Below, piece by piece: positions 27,262 to 36,351 of a stretch of 64,000 bases of DNA. The translations under genes and the position numbers were made by a program. The stretch's first letter is position 1. Each line of letters starts with the position of its first letter. Origin of the DNA: Alloyangia pacifica (GTDB lineage: Bacteria; Pseudomonadota; Alphaproteobacteria; Rhodobacterales; Rhodobacteraceae); NCBI RefSeq assembly GCF_900116195.1, contig NZ_FOZW01000006.1:1-64000 (forward strand), in the 5' to 3' direction. The notes under the pieces were generated by a model. That model was not told the DNA's origin. It saw only the letters and a program-made list of their open reading frames with translations, and did not search any database.

Positions 27262-28301
27262 GGCAGCATCCCAGGTTTCAGCACCTCGCTCAGCGGCACG
27301 CGCTCGCGCTTGCGCTGCAGCTCCATGAGCCCCAGCTGGGTCCAGCCGGCGAGGATGGTTTCGGTGGCATCGGTCTTCAGCGCCGCGCGCAGCACGGTTT
27401 CGAGCTGGCGACGCTCCTTCTTCGGGATCGGCGCGGGATCGACGATGACCTGCCCGCCGAGACCGCGCAGGCGCAGCTGACGCGGCAGCTCGCGCAGGGC
27501 GGCAATATTGGCCTTCAGACCCGCCGCCGGAGAGGTATCGCCGCCGGTGTTCACGTCCACCGCGACCAGCGCGCGCGTGGGCTCGATGCTCATCGAGCCG
27601 CCGCCGGGCAGCGGCACCAGCGGGCGCTGCAGCGCGGCGATCATCTCGTGCACGTCGTGGCGCTCGAAGGCGCCGGGCTCGGCATCGACGTCGCCCTCTT
27701 CCCACTCGCGCCAGGCCAGCTCGTGCGGCCCGTCGCCTTCGACCAGCAGCTCGGCCTTGCCCGAGACATCCGCCATCACCTGCGCACAGAGCTGCGCCAT
27801 GGCGGCGATGTCCTCGGCGATCTCCTCGGGGTCGCCGTGGGCACAGGACGAGCGCAGGATCAGGCCGTTCTCGGCTTCCTTGGCACCCGGCATGACCTCA
27901 TGCGCGATCTCCAGCAGGCTCTCGCGGATGTCCTCGTCCTTGATGCGGCGAGAGATGTTCAGCCCCGGCGCGCCCGGCGTGACGATGGCGTAGCGCGACT
28001 TGAAGAGGATGCGGGTGGTGACCGGGATCGCCTTGCCCGGCTCGGCAAAACCGGTGACCTGCACGATCAGCGGCTGGCCGGGCGCGAGCCCCTTGACCTG
28101 CCGCAGGAAGGCCGAGCCCTCGGGCGTGTCGAGGAACATGCCGCCCTGCCCCTTCATCGGGCGCTGCGCGATGCCGCGGTAGATGGTGCCCGGGCGTGCG
28201 TGATCGCTCTCGATCAGCAGGTCCTCGAGCTTGCCATCGACGATCAGCGCGGCGGCTTGCGCCTCGCCGAGGTGGTCGAGCGCAATGGTGCGTCCCTTCA
28301 T
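27258..28301 (-). CDS. short ribonuclease E/G family protein lacking the Zn-link
   Basis: A 347-aa RNase E/G homologue. Both catalytic aspartate regions are present: SIEPTRALVAVDVNTGG and LPRQLRLRGLGGQVIVDPAP, with the KKERRQLETVLRAALK segment after. An S1-like N-terminal region is recognisable (GTIYRGIAQRPMKGQGGMFLD). It is about 140 residues shorter than E. coli RNase G. It stops after ILAGWTQLGLMELQRKRERVPL, just where RNase E/G would have the CPRCxG zinc-link. It probably processes rRNA or mRNA 5' ends, but oligomer formation may differ. The operon order is infA, maf, RNase, yacG. Confidence 0.88.
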   Translation of the reverse strand: MKGRTIALDHLGEAQAAALIVDGKLEDLLIESDHARPGTIYRGIAQRPMKGQGGMFLDTPEGSAFLRQVKGLAPGQPLIVQVTGFAEPGKAIPVTTRILFKSRYAIVTPGAPGLNISRRIKDEDIRESLLEIAHEVMPGAKEAENGLILRSSCAHGDPEEIAEDIAAMAQLCAQVMADVSGKAELLVEGDGPHELAWREWEEGDVDAEPGAFERHDVHEMIAALQRPLVPLPGGGSMSIEPTRALVAVDVNTGGDTSPAAGLKANIAALRELPRQLRLRGLGGQVIVDPAPIPKKERRQLETVLRAALKTDATETILAGWTQLGLMELQRKRERVPLSEVLKPGMLP

Positions 28302-28318
28302 GCGAGGCCCCTTTTTGG

Positions 28319-28897
28319 TCAGTCTGCGGGTTTGTAGAGCGGGTATCCCGCCGCGAGCAGCAGGTTCGCGGTCTCGGCCAGCGGCAGGCCGACCACAGAG
28401 GTGAAGCTGCCGTTGATCCATGGGATGAACGCCCCGGCGAAGCCCTGGATGCCATAGCCCCCGGCCTTGCCCTGCCAGTCGCCGGAGGCGAGGTAGGCGT
28501 TCAGTTCCTCGTTGGAGAGGTTCTTCATCTGCACCTGGGTGACGACATCACGCTCCCAGATGCGGTCGCCGCGGCGCACCGCGACGGCGGTGATTACCCG
28601 GTGACGGCGGCCCGAGAGTTTCGTCAGAAACTCCGCGGCCTCCCCCGCATCGCGGGGCTTGCCGAGGATTCGGCGCCCGAGCGCGACGGTGGTGTCGGCC
28701 GAGAGCACGATCTCGGTGTCTGCGGAGGGAATCGCCTGCGCCTTCTCGCGCGCGAGGCGCACGCAGTACGGGCGGGGCAGCTCGCCCGGCATCGGGTCTT
28801 CATCGATGTCGGGCGGGCGGATGTCACCCGGCACCACGCCAAGCTGCGCAAGCAGCTCGAGCCGCCGGGGCGAACCGGAGCCGAGGACGAGTGTCAT
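28319..28897 (-). CDS. maf: Maf family nucleotide pyrophosphatase
   Basis: A 192-aa Maf/YhdE family protein that hydrolyses dTTP/UTP and modified nucleoside triphosphates to monophosphates. The signature [19 protein letters not shown] opens the chain. [19 protein letters not shown] holds the catalytic Asp, and [26 protein letters not shown] forms the end. The ATG chosen places [10 protein letters not shown] at the N-terminus as in the family; ATGs 15 and 20 codons upstream are possible. It lies between infA and the RNase gene in one operon. Confidence 0.92.
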   Translation of the reverse strand: MTLVLGSGSPRRLELLAQLGVVPGDIRPPDIDEDPMPGELPRPYCVRLAREKAQAIPSADTEIVLSADTTVALGRRILGKPRDAGEAAEFLTKLSGRRHRVITAVAVRRGDRIWERDVVTQVQMKNLSNEELNAYLASGDWQGKAGGYGIQGFAGAFIPWINGSFTSVVGLPLAETANLLLAAGYPLYKPAD

Positions 28898-28963
28898 GCG
28901 CGGACCTGCCGTGTCCACAGTCGGGAACGCGGGCTCCGCCATGAGATTCCGGGTCATGCGGAC

Positions 28964-29182
28964 TTACTTGAAGCGGTAGTTGATCCGGCCCTTGGTCAGA
29001 TCATAGGGCGTCATTTCCACCTGAACCTTGTCGCCGGCGAGAACCCGGATGCGGTTTTTCCGCATCTTGCCTGCCGTGTGCGCGATGATCTCATGGCCGT
29101 TCTCAAGCTCGACCCGAAACGTCGCGTTGGGCAGGAGTTCCTTCACGACACCGGGAAATTCGAGCGTATCTTCCTTGGCCAT
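28964..29182 (-). CDS. infA: translation initiation factor IF-1
   Basis: IF-1 (72 aa) binds the ribosomal A site during initiation. The sequence [20 protein letters not shown] and the later [21 protein letters not shown] are diagnostic of this OB-fold protein, and it ends [15 protein letters not shown] lies upstream of the chosen ATG. It heads the infA-maf-RNase-yacG gene string. Confidence 0.98.
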   Translation of the reverse strand: MAKEDTLEFPGVVKELLPNATFRVELENGHEIIAHTAGKMRKNRIRVLAGDKVQVEMTPYDLTKGRINYRFK

Positions 29183-29290
29183 GCTTTCTCCTGAAAATGC
29201 AGTTCCGCTGACTTTCGCGGAACGCGGATGCATATGCGCCCAAACGGCGCAATTTTCAAGACCACAATTGCAGATTGTCAGGAATAGGCT

Positions 29291-30175
29291 TTAGCGCAGC
29301 GCCCGCAGGGTCACGGGGCCGTCGCGCCCGGACTGATCGTCCCAGTGGCTGCGGTTCAGCACAACGCCATCGTTACGGACCCGCGCGACGGCGTCAAGAT
29401 CAACCTCGGCATAGGTCCAGCCGGGCTTTCCGAGGCTGCCCTCGGCGATCACCCCGGTGGCGGGAAACCCGGTGTCGGGCGGGCAGAACACCCCGCCCAT
29501 GCCGGTGTTGGTGTCCACCGCTTCCGACCAGTCGCAATCACCGACGGTCGAGGCCATGACCGCGATACACTGCTGCTCGAGCGCCCGGGCCATGGCGCCG
29601 ATGCGCACCCGGCTGTACCCCGCCTGTGCCTCGGTGCAGGAAGGCACCAGCAGCAGGTCGGCATCGCGCAGCGCCCGGCCGAGCAGCGGATACTCGCTGT
29701 CGTAGCAGATGAGGATGCCGATCTTGCCGAGCGCCGTGTCGAAGAGCTGCAGCGGCGCGCCGCCCACGACGTGCCAATCCTCGCGCTCGAAGCGGGTCAT
29801 GATCTGCTTGTCCTGAAACTCCATGCCGCCGCCCGGCGCGAAGAACCGCGCGCGGTTCACCGGGCGCGGGCCGATCGCGGCGTCGAAGACCGGGGCGGAG
29901 GCGGCAAGGATATGGGCCCCGTACTTGCCCGCCAGATCCGAATGCAGCGCATCCACCTGCGGCATGCGCTCGGACACGGCGTGCAGCGAGGCCTCAAGAT
30001 CCCCGGCCGCCGCGCGTCCCGCCAGCGTCGCGATCTCCATAGACCCATATTCGGGGAAGACCATGAGCTCGGCCCCCTGCCCCGAGGCCTCGGCCACCCA
30101 GGCCTCGATCTTGGCGGCATAGGCGTCCCAGTCCTCGAGGAAATCCATCGGGTAGGCTGCGGTGGCGATCTTCAT
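29291..30175 (-). CDS. carbon-nitrogen hydrolase (nitrilase superfamily) amidase
   Basis: A 294-aa member of the nitrilase superfamily. The catalytic Glu-Lys-Cys triad is visible: Glu42 in MVFPEYGSME, the Lys in FQDKQIMTRFERE, and the Cys in IGILICYDSEYPLLGRAL. The substrate is likely an amide or carbamoyl compound but cannot be deduced. The ATG giving MKIATAAYPMDF is right for the family. A GNAT gene lies upstream on the same strand, with a 30205-30264 repeat between them. Confidence 0.9.
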   Translation of the reverse strand: MKIATAAYPMDFLEDWDAYAAKIEAWVAEASGQGAELMVFPEYGSMEIATLAGRAAAGDLEASLHAVSERMPQVDALHSDLAGKYGAHILAASAPVFDAAIGPRPVNRARFFAPGGGMEFQDKQIMTRFEREDWHVVGGAPLQLFDTALGKIGILICYDSEYPLLGRALRDADLLLVPSCTEAQAGYSRVRIGAMARALEQQCIAVMASTVGDCDWSEAVDTNTGMGGVFCPPDTGFPATGVIAEGSLGKPGWTYAEVDLDAVARVRNDGVVLNRSHWDDQSGRDGPVTLRALR

Positions 30176-30204
30176 GGGCGGGGTCCTTGGTGATGCCGGG
30201 CTCG

Positions 30205-30264
30205 AGGGGGCGCCGCCCCCGTCCGCTGCGCGGACTCCCCCGGCGTATTTGGAAAGAGAAGAAG
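30205..30264 (-). repeat. dispersed intergenic repeat, copy 2
   Basis: AGGGGGCGCCGCCCCCGTCC, then CGGACTCCCCCGGCGTATTT and GGAAAGAGAAGAAGG. On the minus strand it shares the GCCGGGGGAGTC...GGGGGCGGCGCCCCCT pattern with copy 1. It fills the gap between the GNAT and nitrilase-family genes and could act as a stem-loop there. Confidence 0.6.
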
Positions 30265-30266
30265 GG

Positions 30267-30875
30267 TCAGGGGGCGTCCCTGTCGAGATCGCGCAGCCAG
30301 AACTGCAGGCTGTGGTCGGTCTGGTCGGCCTGGCCCACGTCGCGCCAGCGGAAGCGGGCGATAGCGCCGTCCAGCGGCGCGTAGCCGCGCTTGCGCCAGA
30401 ACGGGTCGAGCGGGGCATAGCCTTCGGGCCGCAATGGGTGATCCGCTGGGCGCTGCACCGCGCAGAAGCTGCTGTAGCGGCGGCCGAGCTGGCGCGCGTG
30501 TTGCTCGCGAAGGTCGAAGAAGCGGTGTCCGATCCCCTGCCCGCGCGCCTCGGGCAACAGGACCGACTCGGCGCAGTAGAAGATATCTGGCAGCGCAAGG
30601 CCGGTGGCGGCGAAGGCCGCGGCGAAATCCTCGGCGTGGTCCTCCATCGGCGTGCCGGTGGCGGCCCCGACGAGGCGCGCACCGTCGAAGGCACCGACGA
30701 GGACCGCCCCGGCGCTGGTCCGGTAGCTTTCGAGATAGCTCCGCTCGTACCCCAGATCGCCGTCGTAGAGATAGGGCCAGTCGCGGAACACCGCGATGCG
30801 CAGCCGCGCCACGTCGTCGAGCGCGGCGTCGAGCGCCGCCCCGGTGAGCACGCGGACCTCGGTCACCTTGGTCAC
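30267..30875 (-). CDS. GNAT family N-acetyltransferase
   Basis: A 202-aa GNAT acetyltransferase. The acetyl-CoA-binding segment is at about residues 108-118 (LPEARGQGIGHRFF), preceded by the YCAESVLL strand, and the C-terminal part FWRKRGYAPLDG fits the fold. The target is unknown. The family is often next to a nitrilase-superfamily gene, as here. Its 5' end is joined by a 4-base overlap to the NTF2-like gene upstream. Confidence 0.85.
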   Translation of the reverse strand: MTKVTEVRVLTGAALDAALDDVARLRIAVFRDWPYLYDGDLGYERSYLESYRTSAGAVLVGAFDGARLVGAATGTPMEDHAEDFAAAFAATGLALPDIFYCAESVLLPEARGQGIGHRFFDLREQHARQLGRRYSSFCAVQRPADHPLRPEGYAPLDPFWRKRGYAPLDGAIARFRWRDVGQADQTDHSLQFWLRDLDRDAP

Positions 30876-31270
30876 GAGACCTGCCGGATCCAGTCGGCGA
30901 GGTTGTAGTAGGTCACCACGCGGGTGATCTTGCCGCCCTCCAGAGAGAAGAACGAGCCCGCCGGCAGGCGGTATGTCTGGCCCTTCGCCTCGGGAAGCCC
31001 GGCGTCGGTGCGCAGGTAGGTGCCGTTCACGGTGAACTCGGCAGCGGCGCGGGTGCCGCCCTCGGCCTCGAAGATCACCATGTCGGTCAGATGCTCGTCG
31101 TAGCAGTGGGACATGTGCGCGCAGAACTCGGCGAACTTGGTCTTGCCCGAGCGGATCTGCCCCTCGTTCACGTGGTGCGCGATGTCCGGCGCCAGAAGCT
31201 CCAACATCGCCTCGGTGTCCTTGGCGTTGAAGGCGTCGAAATAGGCCTTGATGGTGTCGGTGGCCGTCAT
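30872..31270 (-). CDS. SnoaL/NTF2-like ketosteroid-isomerase-fold protein
   Basis: A 132-aa single-domain protein of the SnoaL/NTF2-like superfamily. It shows DTIKAYFDAFNAKDTEAMLELLAPDIAHHVNEG and ends with GGKITRVVTYYNLADWIRQV, the usual alpha+beta barrel pattern. Such proteins bind small hydrophobic ligands or act as isomerases/hydrolases; no function can be assigned. Overlaps of 4 bases link it to the phosphatase upstream and GNAT downstream. Confidence 0.85.
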   Translation of the reverse strand: MTATDTIKAYFDAFNAKDTEAMLELLAPDIAHHVNEGQIRSGKTKFAEFCAHMSHCYDEHLTDMVIFEAEGGTRAAAEFTVNGTYLRTDAGLPEAKGQTYRLPAGSFFSLEGGKITRVVTYYNLADWIRQVS

Positions 31271-31713
31271 GTGTCTCCCCATCGGGTCTTGAGCTTGTCG
31301 TAAATCTGGTCGCGGGTCTGGCGGTAGGCGTTGAGCTTGGTCTCGCGGGTTTCGCCGAGCCCCGTGGGATCCATGATCGGCCAGTATTCCACCGTCAGGT
31401 GAAAGAAACGCGTCAGCTCCAGCGCGGCGCGCTGCGAGGCGGGCGACATGGCGACGATCAGGTCGAAGCCGGAGAGCGTTTCGCCCATTTCCTCTAGCTC
31501 CTCGAAGCTGCGCGAGCGGTGCTTGCTGAGTTCGACGCCGATCTCCTGGCAGACCGAGATGGCGAAACCGTCGATCTCGAGGTCGTTCACCACGCCGACG
31601 GATTGCACGTAGGTGCCCTGACCGTAGAGCTTTTTCATGATGCCCTCGGCCATGGGCGAGCGCACCGCGTTGTGGTCGCAGCAAAAGAGCACCGATTGCG
31701 GCAGCTTCGGCAC
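31267..31713 (-). CDS. low-molecular-weight protein-tyrosine-phosphatase-like protein (ArsC-like)
   Basis: A 148-aa LMW phosphatase-fold protein. The P-loop Cys-X5-Arg-Ser is at residues 12-19 (CDHNAVRS), followed by PMAEGIMKKLYG. The general-acid region is IMDPTGLGETRE. It could dephosphorylate protein tyrosine or reduce arsenate; no ars genes are nearby, so the phosphatase reading is preferred. It lies 4 bases after the UPF0262 gene in the hisD operon direction. Confidence 0.88.
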   Translation of the reverse strand: MPKLPQSVLFCCDHNAVRSPMAEGIMKKLYGQGTYVQSVGVVNDLEIDGFAISVCQEIGVELSKHRSRSFEELEEMGETLSGFDLIVAMSPASQRAALELTRFFHLTVEYWPIMDPTGLGETRETKLNAYRQTRDQIYDKLKTRWGDT

Positions 31714-31717
31714 CCGG

Positions 31718-32197
31718 TCAGCCCCCGAAATGCAGCACGCAGATGAGGGTGAAGAGGCGCCGCGCGGTGTCCGTGTCGACCTCGGCCTTGCCCTCGAGCC
31801 GTTCCTGCAGGATGCGCGCGCCCTCGTTGTGGATGCCGCGGCGGGCCATGTCGATGGTCTCGATCTGGCTCGGCGCAGCGGATTTCACCGCGTCGAAATA
31901 GCTTTTGCAGATCTGGAAGTAGTCCTTCACCACCTGCCGGAAGGGCGCCAGCGAGAGGTGGAACTCCGCCGCCGGATCGCCGCCCTCGGTGGTGATGTCG
32001 AAGACCAGCCGCTTGTCGCGGATCGACAGGCCGAGCGCATAGGGACCCTCGGGCACGTCGCGACCGTTGCGCGCCGGCAGGGTGAAGCTGTTGTCTTCCA
32101 TGAGGTCGAACATCGCCACGCGTCGCTCCTGCTCGATCTCCGGGGTCGGAGGCGGCAGGTTGGCGTCGTCAAGCTCGATACGGGCGATGGTGCTCAT
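31718..32197 (-). CDS. UPF0262 family protein
   Basis: A 159-aa member of UPF0262, a conserved alphaproteobacterial family of unknown function. It shows IARIELDDANLPPPTPEIEQERRVA, SFTLPARNGRDVPEGPYALGL and the C-terminal RRGIHNEGARILQERLEGK. The chosen ATG gives MSTIARIEL, the family's start. It is usually found with hisD, as here, and with the phosphatase gene downstream. Confidence 0.9.
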   Translation of the reverse strand: MSTIARIELDDANLPPPTPEIEQERRVAMFDLMEDNSFTLPARNGRDVPEGPYALGLSIRDKRLVFDITTEGGDPAAEFHLSLAPFRQVVKDYFQICKSYFDAVKSAAPSQIETIDMARRGIHNEGARILQERLEGKAEVDTDTARRLFTLICVLHFGG

Positions 32198-32306
32198 GGG
32201 CGCGTCCTCGGCAGCGGCTCCGGAATCTGTAGCCAATGCGAGAGGATGGGGCAATGCGACTTGCGACTCATCGGGTCAGGACGGCGACGCCGTCCCGACC
32301 CGGGGC

Positions 32307-33608
32307 TCATCCGTTGAGCTTGCGCAGCCGCGCGGTCACCGACAGGCCGTGCGCCTGCAGGCTTTCGGAGCTGGCCAATGTCTCGGCGGCGGGACCGATG
32401 GCGCGCAGCGCCTCGGGCGACATCTTCGCCAGGGTGGTGCGCTTGACGAAATCGAGCACCGACAGCCCCGAGGAGAACCGCGCCGAGCGGGCGGTGGGCA
32501 GCACGTGGTTCGGGCCGCCAACGTAATCGCCGATCGCCTCGGGGGTCCATTGGCCGAGGAAGATCGCGCCGGCGTGGCGGATCTGCTCGGACAGCGCCTC
32601 GGGCTCGGCGACGCAGAGCTCGAGGTGCTCGGGCGCGACGCGGTTCGACAGCGAGGCCGCCTCGTCGAGGTCCCGGCAGATGATGACCGCTCCGAAATCG
32701 CGCCAGCTCGCCCCGGCGATGCCGCGCCGTTCCAGCACCTCGAGCTGCCGGGCGACCTCGTCTGCCACCTTTTGGGCAAAGCCCGCATCGGGGGTGATCA
32801 GGATCGACTGAGCGCTCTCGTCGTGCTCGGCCTGGCTGAGCAGATCGAGGGCGATGAACTCGGGATCATTGTCCGCGTCGGCGATGACGAGGATCTCGGA
32901 GGGGCCGGCGATCATGTCGATCCCGACCTTGCCGAAGACCCGGCGCTTCGCGGCGGCAACGAAGGCGTTGCCCGGGCCGGTGATCTTGTCCACCGGGGCG
33001 ATGCTCTCGGTGCCGTAGGCGAGCGCGGCGATCGCCTGCGCGCCGCCGATACGGTAAATCTCGTCGACCCCGGCGATGCGTGCCGCGAGCAGCACCAGCG
33101 GGTTGGCAATCCCATCGGGCGTCGGCACCGCGATACAGAGCCGCTCGACCCCCGCCACCTTTGCGGGAATGGCGTTCATCAGCACCGAGGAGGGATAGCT
33201 GGCGAGTCCGCCGGGCACGTAGAGACCCGCCGCCGACACCGGTGTCCAGCGCCAGCCGAGGGTTGCCCCGTCGGGATCGGTCCATTGCGCATCCTCGGGC
33301 ATCTGCCGCACGTGGTAGGCGCGGATGCGCTCGGCGGCGATCTCCAGCGCGGCGCGCTCGGCTGCGGGGACCTGCGCGCAATAGGTGTCGATCTCCTCGG
33401 CGGAGAACCGCAGCCCCGCCGCCTCCAGCTCGAGCCGGTCGAACTTTGCGGTCATCTCCAGCACGGCGGCGTCGCCACGCGCGCGCACATCGGCAATGAT
33501 CCCGGCGACGATGTCATCCACGTCGGGGCTGTCCTCGCGCTTGGCGCTGAGCAGCCGGGCGAACTCCAGCTCGAAATCCGGGTCGGTCGTGTCGAGAAAG
33601 ACGGGCAT
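32307..33608 (-). CDS. hisD: histidinol dehydrogenase
   Basis: HisD (433 aa) catalyses the last two oxidations of histidine synthesis, from L-histidinol to L-histidine, with NAD+ and a zinc ion. The sequence has VPGGLASYPSSVLMNAIPAKVAGV, the KITGPGNAFVAAAKRRVFG block, and DMIAGPSEILVIADADN. The His-containing VAPEHLELCV and the FLGQWTPEAIGDYVGGPNHVLPTARSARF region bear active-site residues. The start at MPVFLDT is used; the 12 codons upstream are not conserved. It opens a minus-strand run of five to six genes. Confidence 0.96.
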   Translation of the reverse strand: MPVFLDTTDPDFELEFARLLSAKREDSPDVDDIVAGIIADVRARGDAAVLEMTAKFDRLELEAAGLRFSAEEIDTYCAQVPAAERAALEIAAERIRAYHVRQMPEDAQWTDPDGATLGWRWTPVSAAGLYVPGGLASYPSSVLMNAIPAKVAGVERLCIAVPTPDGIANPLVLLAARIAGVDEIYRIGGAQAIAALAYGTESIAPVDKITGPGNAFVAAAKRRVFGKVGIDMIAGPSEILVIADADNDPEFIALDLLSQAEHDESAQSILITPDAGFAQKVADEVARQLEVLERRGIAGASWRDFGAVIICRDLDEAASLSNRVAPEHLELCVAEPEALSEQIRHAGAIFLGQWTPEAIGDYVGGPNHVLPTARSARFSSGLSVLDFVKRTTLAKMSPEALRAIGPAAETLASSESLQAHGLSVTARLRKLNG

Positions 33609-33777
33609 GGGCGGTCTCCTTGTCGCGGGACTGCTTAGAGACAAGCGCCGCCCGGCTCAAGTGGCGCGCAGGGGGATTCGCCCGCACCCATTGATATGGA
33701 TCACCTCGAACCGCGCGCGACTCATCTAGAATTCCAGAATCGGCATGGGAGAGCCGATGCATTTTGGAGGAGCAAAG

Positions 33778-34191
33778 ATGTTTCAGCAGACATTTTCAGC
33801 CCTGGGGCTGGTGATTGCCGCGAGCGCCCTCTGCCTTGGCGGATCGGCCATGGCGCAGAGCGCCGGAGAAACGGAATACATGAACGCCTGCGCCGCCTGC
33901 CATGGCGAGAACGGCACCGGCGACGGGCCGCTGGCCGAGCTGATGACCGTCGAGCTGCCCGACCTGACACAGATCTCGGCGCAGAATGATGGGGAGTTCC
34001 CGATGCTCGACGTCATCCAGATCATCGACGGGCGCAGCGGCATCCGCGGCCACGGCTACCCGATGCCGGTCTGGGGGCAGCGCTTCAAGGAAGCGCTTTC
34101 CGTGGAAATCGGCCCCTACGCCAGCGAGATCGTGACGCGAGGACGCATTCTCGCCCTCGCGCAGCACCTGGAATCGATCCAGGCGCAATAG
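33778..34191 (+). CDS. small c-type cytochrome
   Basis: A 137-aa secreted monoheme cytochrome c. A signal peptide ends at about AMAQ (residue 27), the heme motif CAACH is at 38-42, and the likely axial methionine is in GHGYPMPVWGQRF. GGAGG lies 7 bases before the ATG, which decides this start over two upstream ATGs. It stands alone between hisD and the convergent DUF2948 gene. The electron-transfer partner is unknown. Confidence 0.9.
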   Translation: MFQQTFSALGLVIAASALCLGGSAMAQSAGETEYMNACAACHGENGTGDGPLAELMTVELPDLTQISAQNDGEFPMLDVIQIIDGRSGIRGHGYPMPVWGQRFKEALSVEIGPYASEIVTRGRILALAQHLESIQAQ

Positions 34192-34232
34192 GGTCCCGAC
34201 GGGCTCAAGCCCAACGGTACAGGCCCTGCGGT

Positions 34233-34700
34233 TCAGGCCCCGTGATCCGGCACCTGCCCCGACACCGCGGTGTAGGGCCGGGTCACATCCTTGAGGCGCA
34301 GCTCTAGCGCTTCGACCTCGGCGCGCAGCGCGCCGTCGCCGGCAAAAGTGAGCTCGACGAAGCCCGCCCCCTCCTCGCCCGGCTCGAAATTCACCGAGAG
34401 CAGCGAGAGCACGGTATCCTTCTCGCCCGGGTTCACCCCTTGCGCGGAGACCTTCAGCACGTTCTCGATCACCAGAAGTGACCGCACCCGCTCGGGCGGC
34501 GAGACATGCACGCCGTCCTCGCGGCGCAGCCGGTTGATCAGCAGCGCCAGCCGGTGGTGACGCTTTTCCCAGGCCACGTCGGCCACGGTCAGCACCGAAT
34601 CCTGCGCGAGGGCCGAAAGGACCTGCAGGTCCTCCGGATCCATGGCACCCAGGTTGAGCGGTTGGTTGCCCGCGTCTTCGAATCTTGCGTCCTCGGTCAC
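34233..34700 (-). CDS. DUF2948 family protein
   Basis: A 155-aa DUF2948 protein of unknown function. It starts with GTG ([11 protein letters not shown]) overlapping the murA TGA stop in GTGA. The body shows [41 protein letters not shown] and [18 protein letters not shown], conserved across Rhodobacterales. An internal ATG at the MDPEDLQ position is less likely because the part before it is conserved. It is translationally coupled to murA. Confidence 0.85.
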   Translation of the reverse strand: MTEDARFEDAGNQPLNLGAMDPEDLQVLSALAQDSVLTVADVAWEKRHHRLALLINRLRREDGVHVSPPERVRSLLVIENVLKVSAQGVNPGEKDTVLSLLSVNFEPGEEGAGFVELTFAGDGALRAEVEALELRLKDVTRPYTAVSGQVPDHGA

Positions 34701-35968
34701 TCGCCCTTCACCCGTTCGATCTTGGCGCCCACACCGCGCAGCTTGCGAACCACGTGCTCGTAGCCGCGGTCCAGATGGTAGACCCGGCTTACCACGGTTT
34801 CCCCCTCGGCGGCGAGGCCCGCGAGGATCAGCGATACCGAGGCACGCAGGTCGGTGGCCATCACCGGTGCCCCCTTGAGCTTGTTTACGCCGGTGACGCG
34901 GGCGGTGCCGCCCGAAACGTCGATCTTTGCGCCCATGCGCAGCAGCTCGGGGGCATGCATGAAGCGGTTCTCGAAGATCTTCTCTTCCAGCACGCTCTCG
35001 CCCTCGGCGGTGCAGAGCAGCGCCATCATCTGTGCCTGCAGGTCGGTGGGAAAGCCGGGGAACGGCTCGGTGGTCACATCGACCGCCTTCACCCGGCCGT
35101 TCTTGCGCGCCACCTTGAGACCGGTCGGCGTCTCCTCGACCGCGATGCCCGCCTCGTCGAGCTTCTCGCAGAAACTCTTTACCAGCTCGATGGTGCCACC
35201 GAGGCATTCGACCTCGCCGCCGCAGATCGCCGGGGCCAGCATGTATGTGCCCAGCTCGATGCGGTCAGTGACCACACGGTGGGTGGCGCCGCCCAGCGTC
35301 TCAACGCCCTGAATCTCGATGGTGGACGTGCCCTCACCTTCGATCTGCGCGCCCATCTTGCGCAGGCATTGCGCGAGATCGACGATCTCGGGCTCGCGCG
35401 CGGCGTTGCGGATCACCGTGGTGCCCTTGGCCAGGGTCGCGGCCATCAGCGCGTTCTCGGTCGCCCCGACCGAGGCAAAGGGAAACTCGACGATACCGCC
35501 CTTCAGCCCGCCCGAGGGCGCCTTGGCATGCACATAGCCGTCGCGCAGGTCGAGCTCGGCGCCCATGGCCTCGAGAGCCTTGAGGTGCAGGTCCACGGGG
35601 CGCGCACCGATGGCACAGCCGCCGGGCAGCGAGACCTCGGCATGGCCGAAGCGCGCCAGCAGCGGACCGAGCACGAGAATCGACGCGCGCATCTTGCGCA
35701 CGATGTCATAGTCGGCGCGGGTCGAGCTCAGGGCGTGGCTCGACATGGCCAGCACCTGCCCGTCATTCAGCGCCTGCACCTCGGCTCCCAGCGACTGCAG
35801 CAGCAGCGTCATGGTGCGGATGTCCGACAGGCGCGGTGCATTGGTCAGCGTCAGCGGCTGGTCGGACAGAAGGGTCGCCGGCATCAGCGTGAGGCAGGCA
35901 TTCTTTGCGCCGGCGATGGGAATCTGTCCCGACAGCGGGCCGTTACCCGTGACGACGATCGAATCCAT
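34697..35968 (-). CDS. murA: UDP-N-acetylglucosamine 1-carboxyvinyltransferase
   Basis: MurA (423 aa) transfers enolpyruvate from PEP to UDP-GlcNAc, the first committed step of peptidoglycan synthesis. It begins [24 protein letters not shown]. The catalytic Cys118 lies in [14 protein letters not shown], so the enzyme should be fosfomycin-sensitive, and the C-terminus ends with [20 protein letters not shown]. Its ATG overlaps the stop of a small basic protein gene (TAATG), and its stop overlaps the DUF2948 start. Confidence 0.97.
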   Translation of the reverse strand: MDSIVVTGNGPLSGQIPIAGAKNACLTLMPATLLSDQPLTLTNAPRLSDIRTMTLLLQSLGAEVQALNDGQVLAMSSHALSSTRADYDIVRKMRASILVLGPLLARFGHAEVSLPGGCAIGARPVDLHLKALEAMGAELDLRDGYVHAKAPSGGLKGGIVEFPFASVGATENALMAATLAKGTTVIRNAAREPEIVDLAQCLRKMGAQIEGEGTSTIEIQGVETLGGATHRVVTDRIELGTYMLAPAICGGEVECLGGTIELVKSFCEKLDEAGIAVEETPTGLKVARKNGRVKAVDVTTEPFPGFPTDLQAQMMALLCTAEGESVLEEKIFENRFMHAPELLRMGAKIDVSGGTARVTGVNKLKGAPVMATDLRASVSLILAGLAAEGETVVSRVYHLDRGYEHVVRKLRGVGAKIERVKGE

Positions 35969-36141
35969 TAGATGTCCTTTTCACTGCTCTGCCCGTCTTC
36001 GGGCTTGTTTTCTTCGGTTGACGCGGCGTCGCGCGCCTTGGCCTGCGCCTTGCGCCGGGCGAGATTCGCCTTCAGCGCGGCTTTTAGACGGGTTTCCCGC
36101 TCCTGCGCGGGGGAAATTCGGGGGCTGTTTTTCGGCTCCAT
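35968..36141 (-). CDS. small basic Rhodobacterales protein upstream of murA, 57 aa
   Basis: A 57-aa protein beginning [20 protein letters not shown] and continuing with an Ala/Arg/Lys-rich helix ([18 protein letters not shown]) and an acidic tail ([17 protein letters not shown]). It is likely a single charged helix. Small proteins of this pattern upstream of murA are familiar in this order, but the function is not known to me. Its TAA stop shares a base with the murA ATG (TAATG), indicating coupled translation. It is easy to miss because of its length. Confidence 0.75.
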   Translation of the reverse strand: MEPKNSPRISPAQERETRLKAALKANLARRKAQAKARDAASTEENKPEDGQSSEKDI

Positions 36142-36276
36142 GAACTTTCTTTACTTGAGAGGCAAAAAACCGTCCAGATTGCGCTTGCACCCCTCTGCGT
36201 TTGCCCTTAGACACCGCGCCACGCCACGAGGCACACCGACGCTAGCTAGCGCGGGACACCGAAAAGGCGATACGGC

Positions 36277-36351
<75 letters not shown>

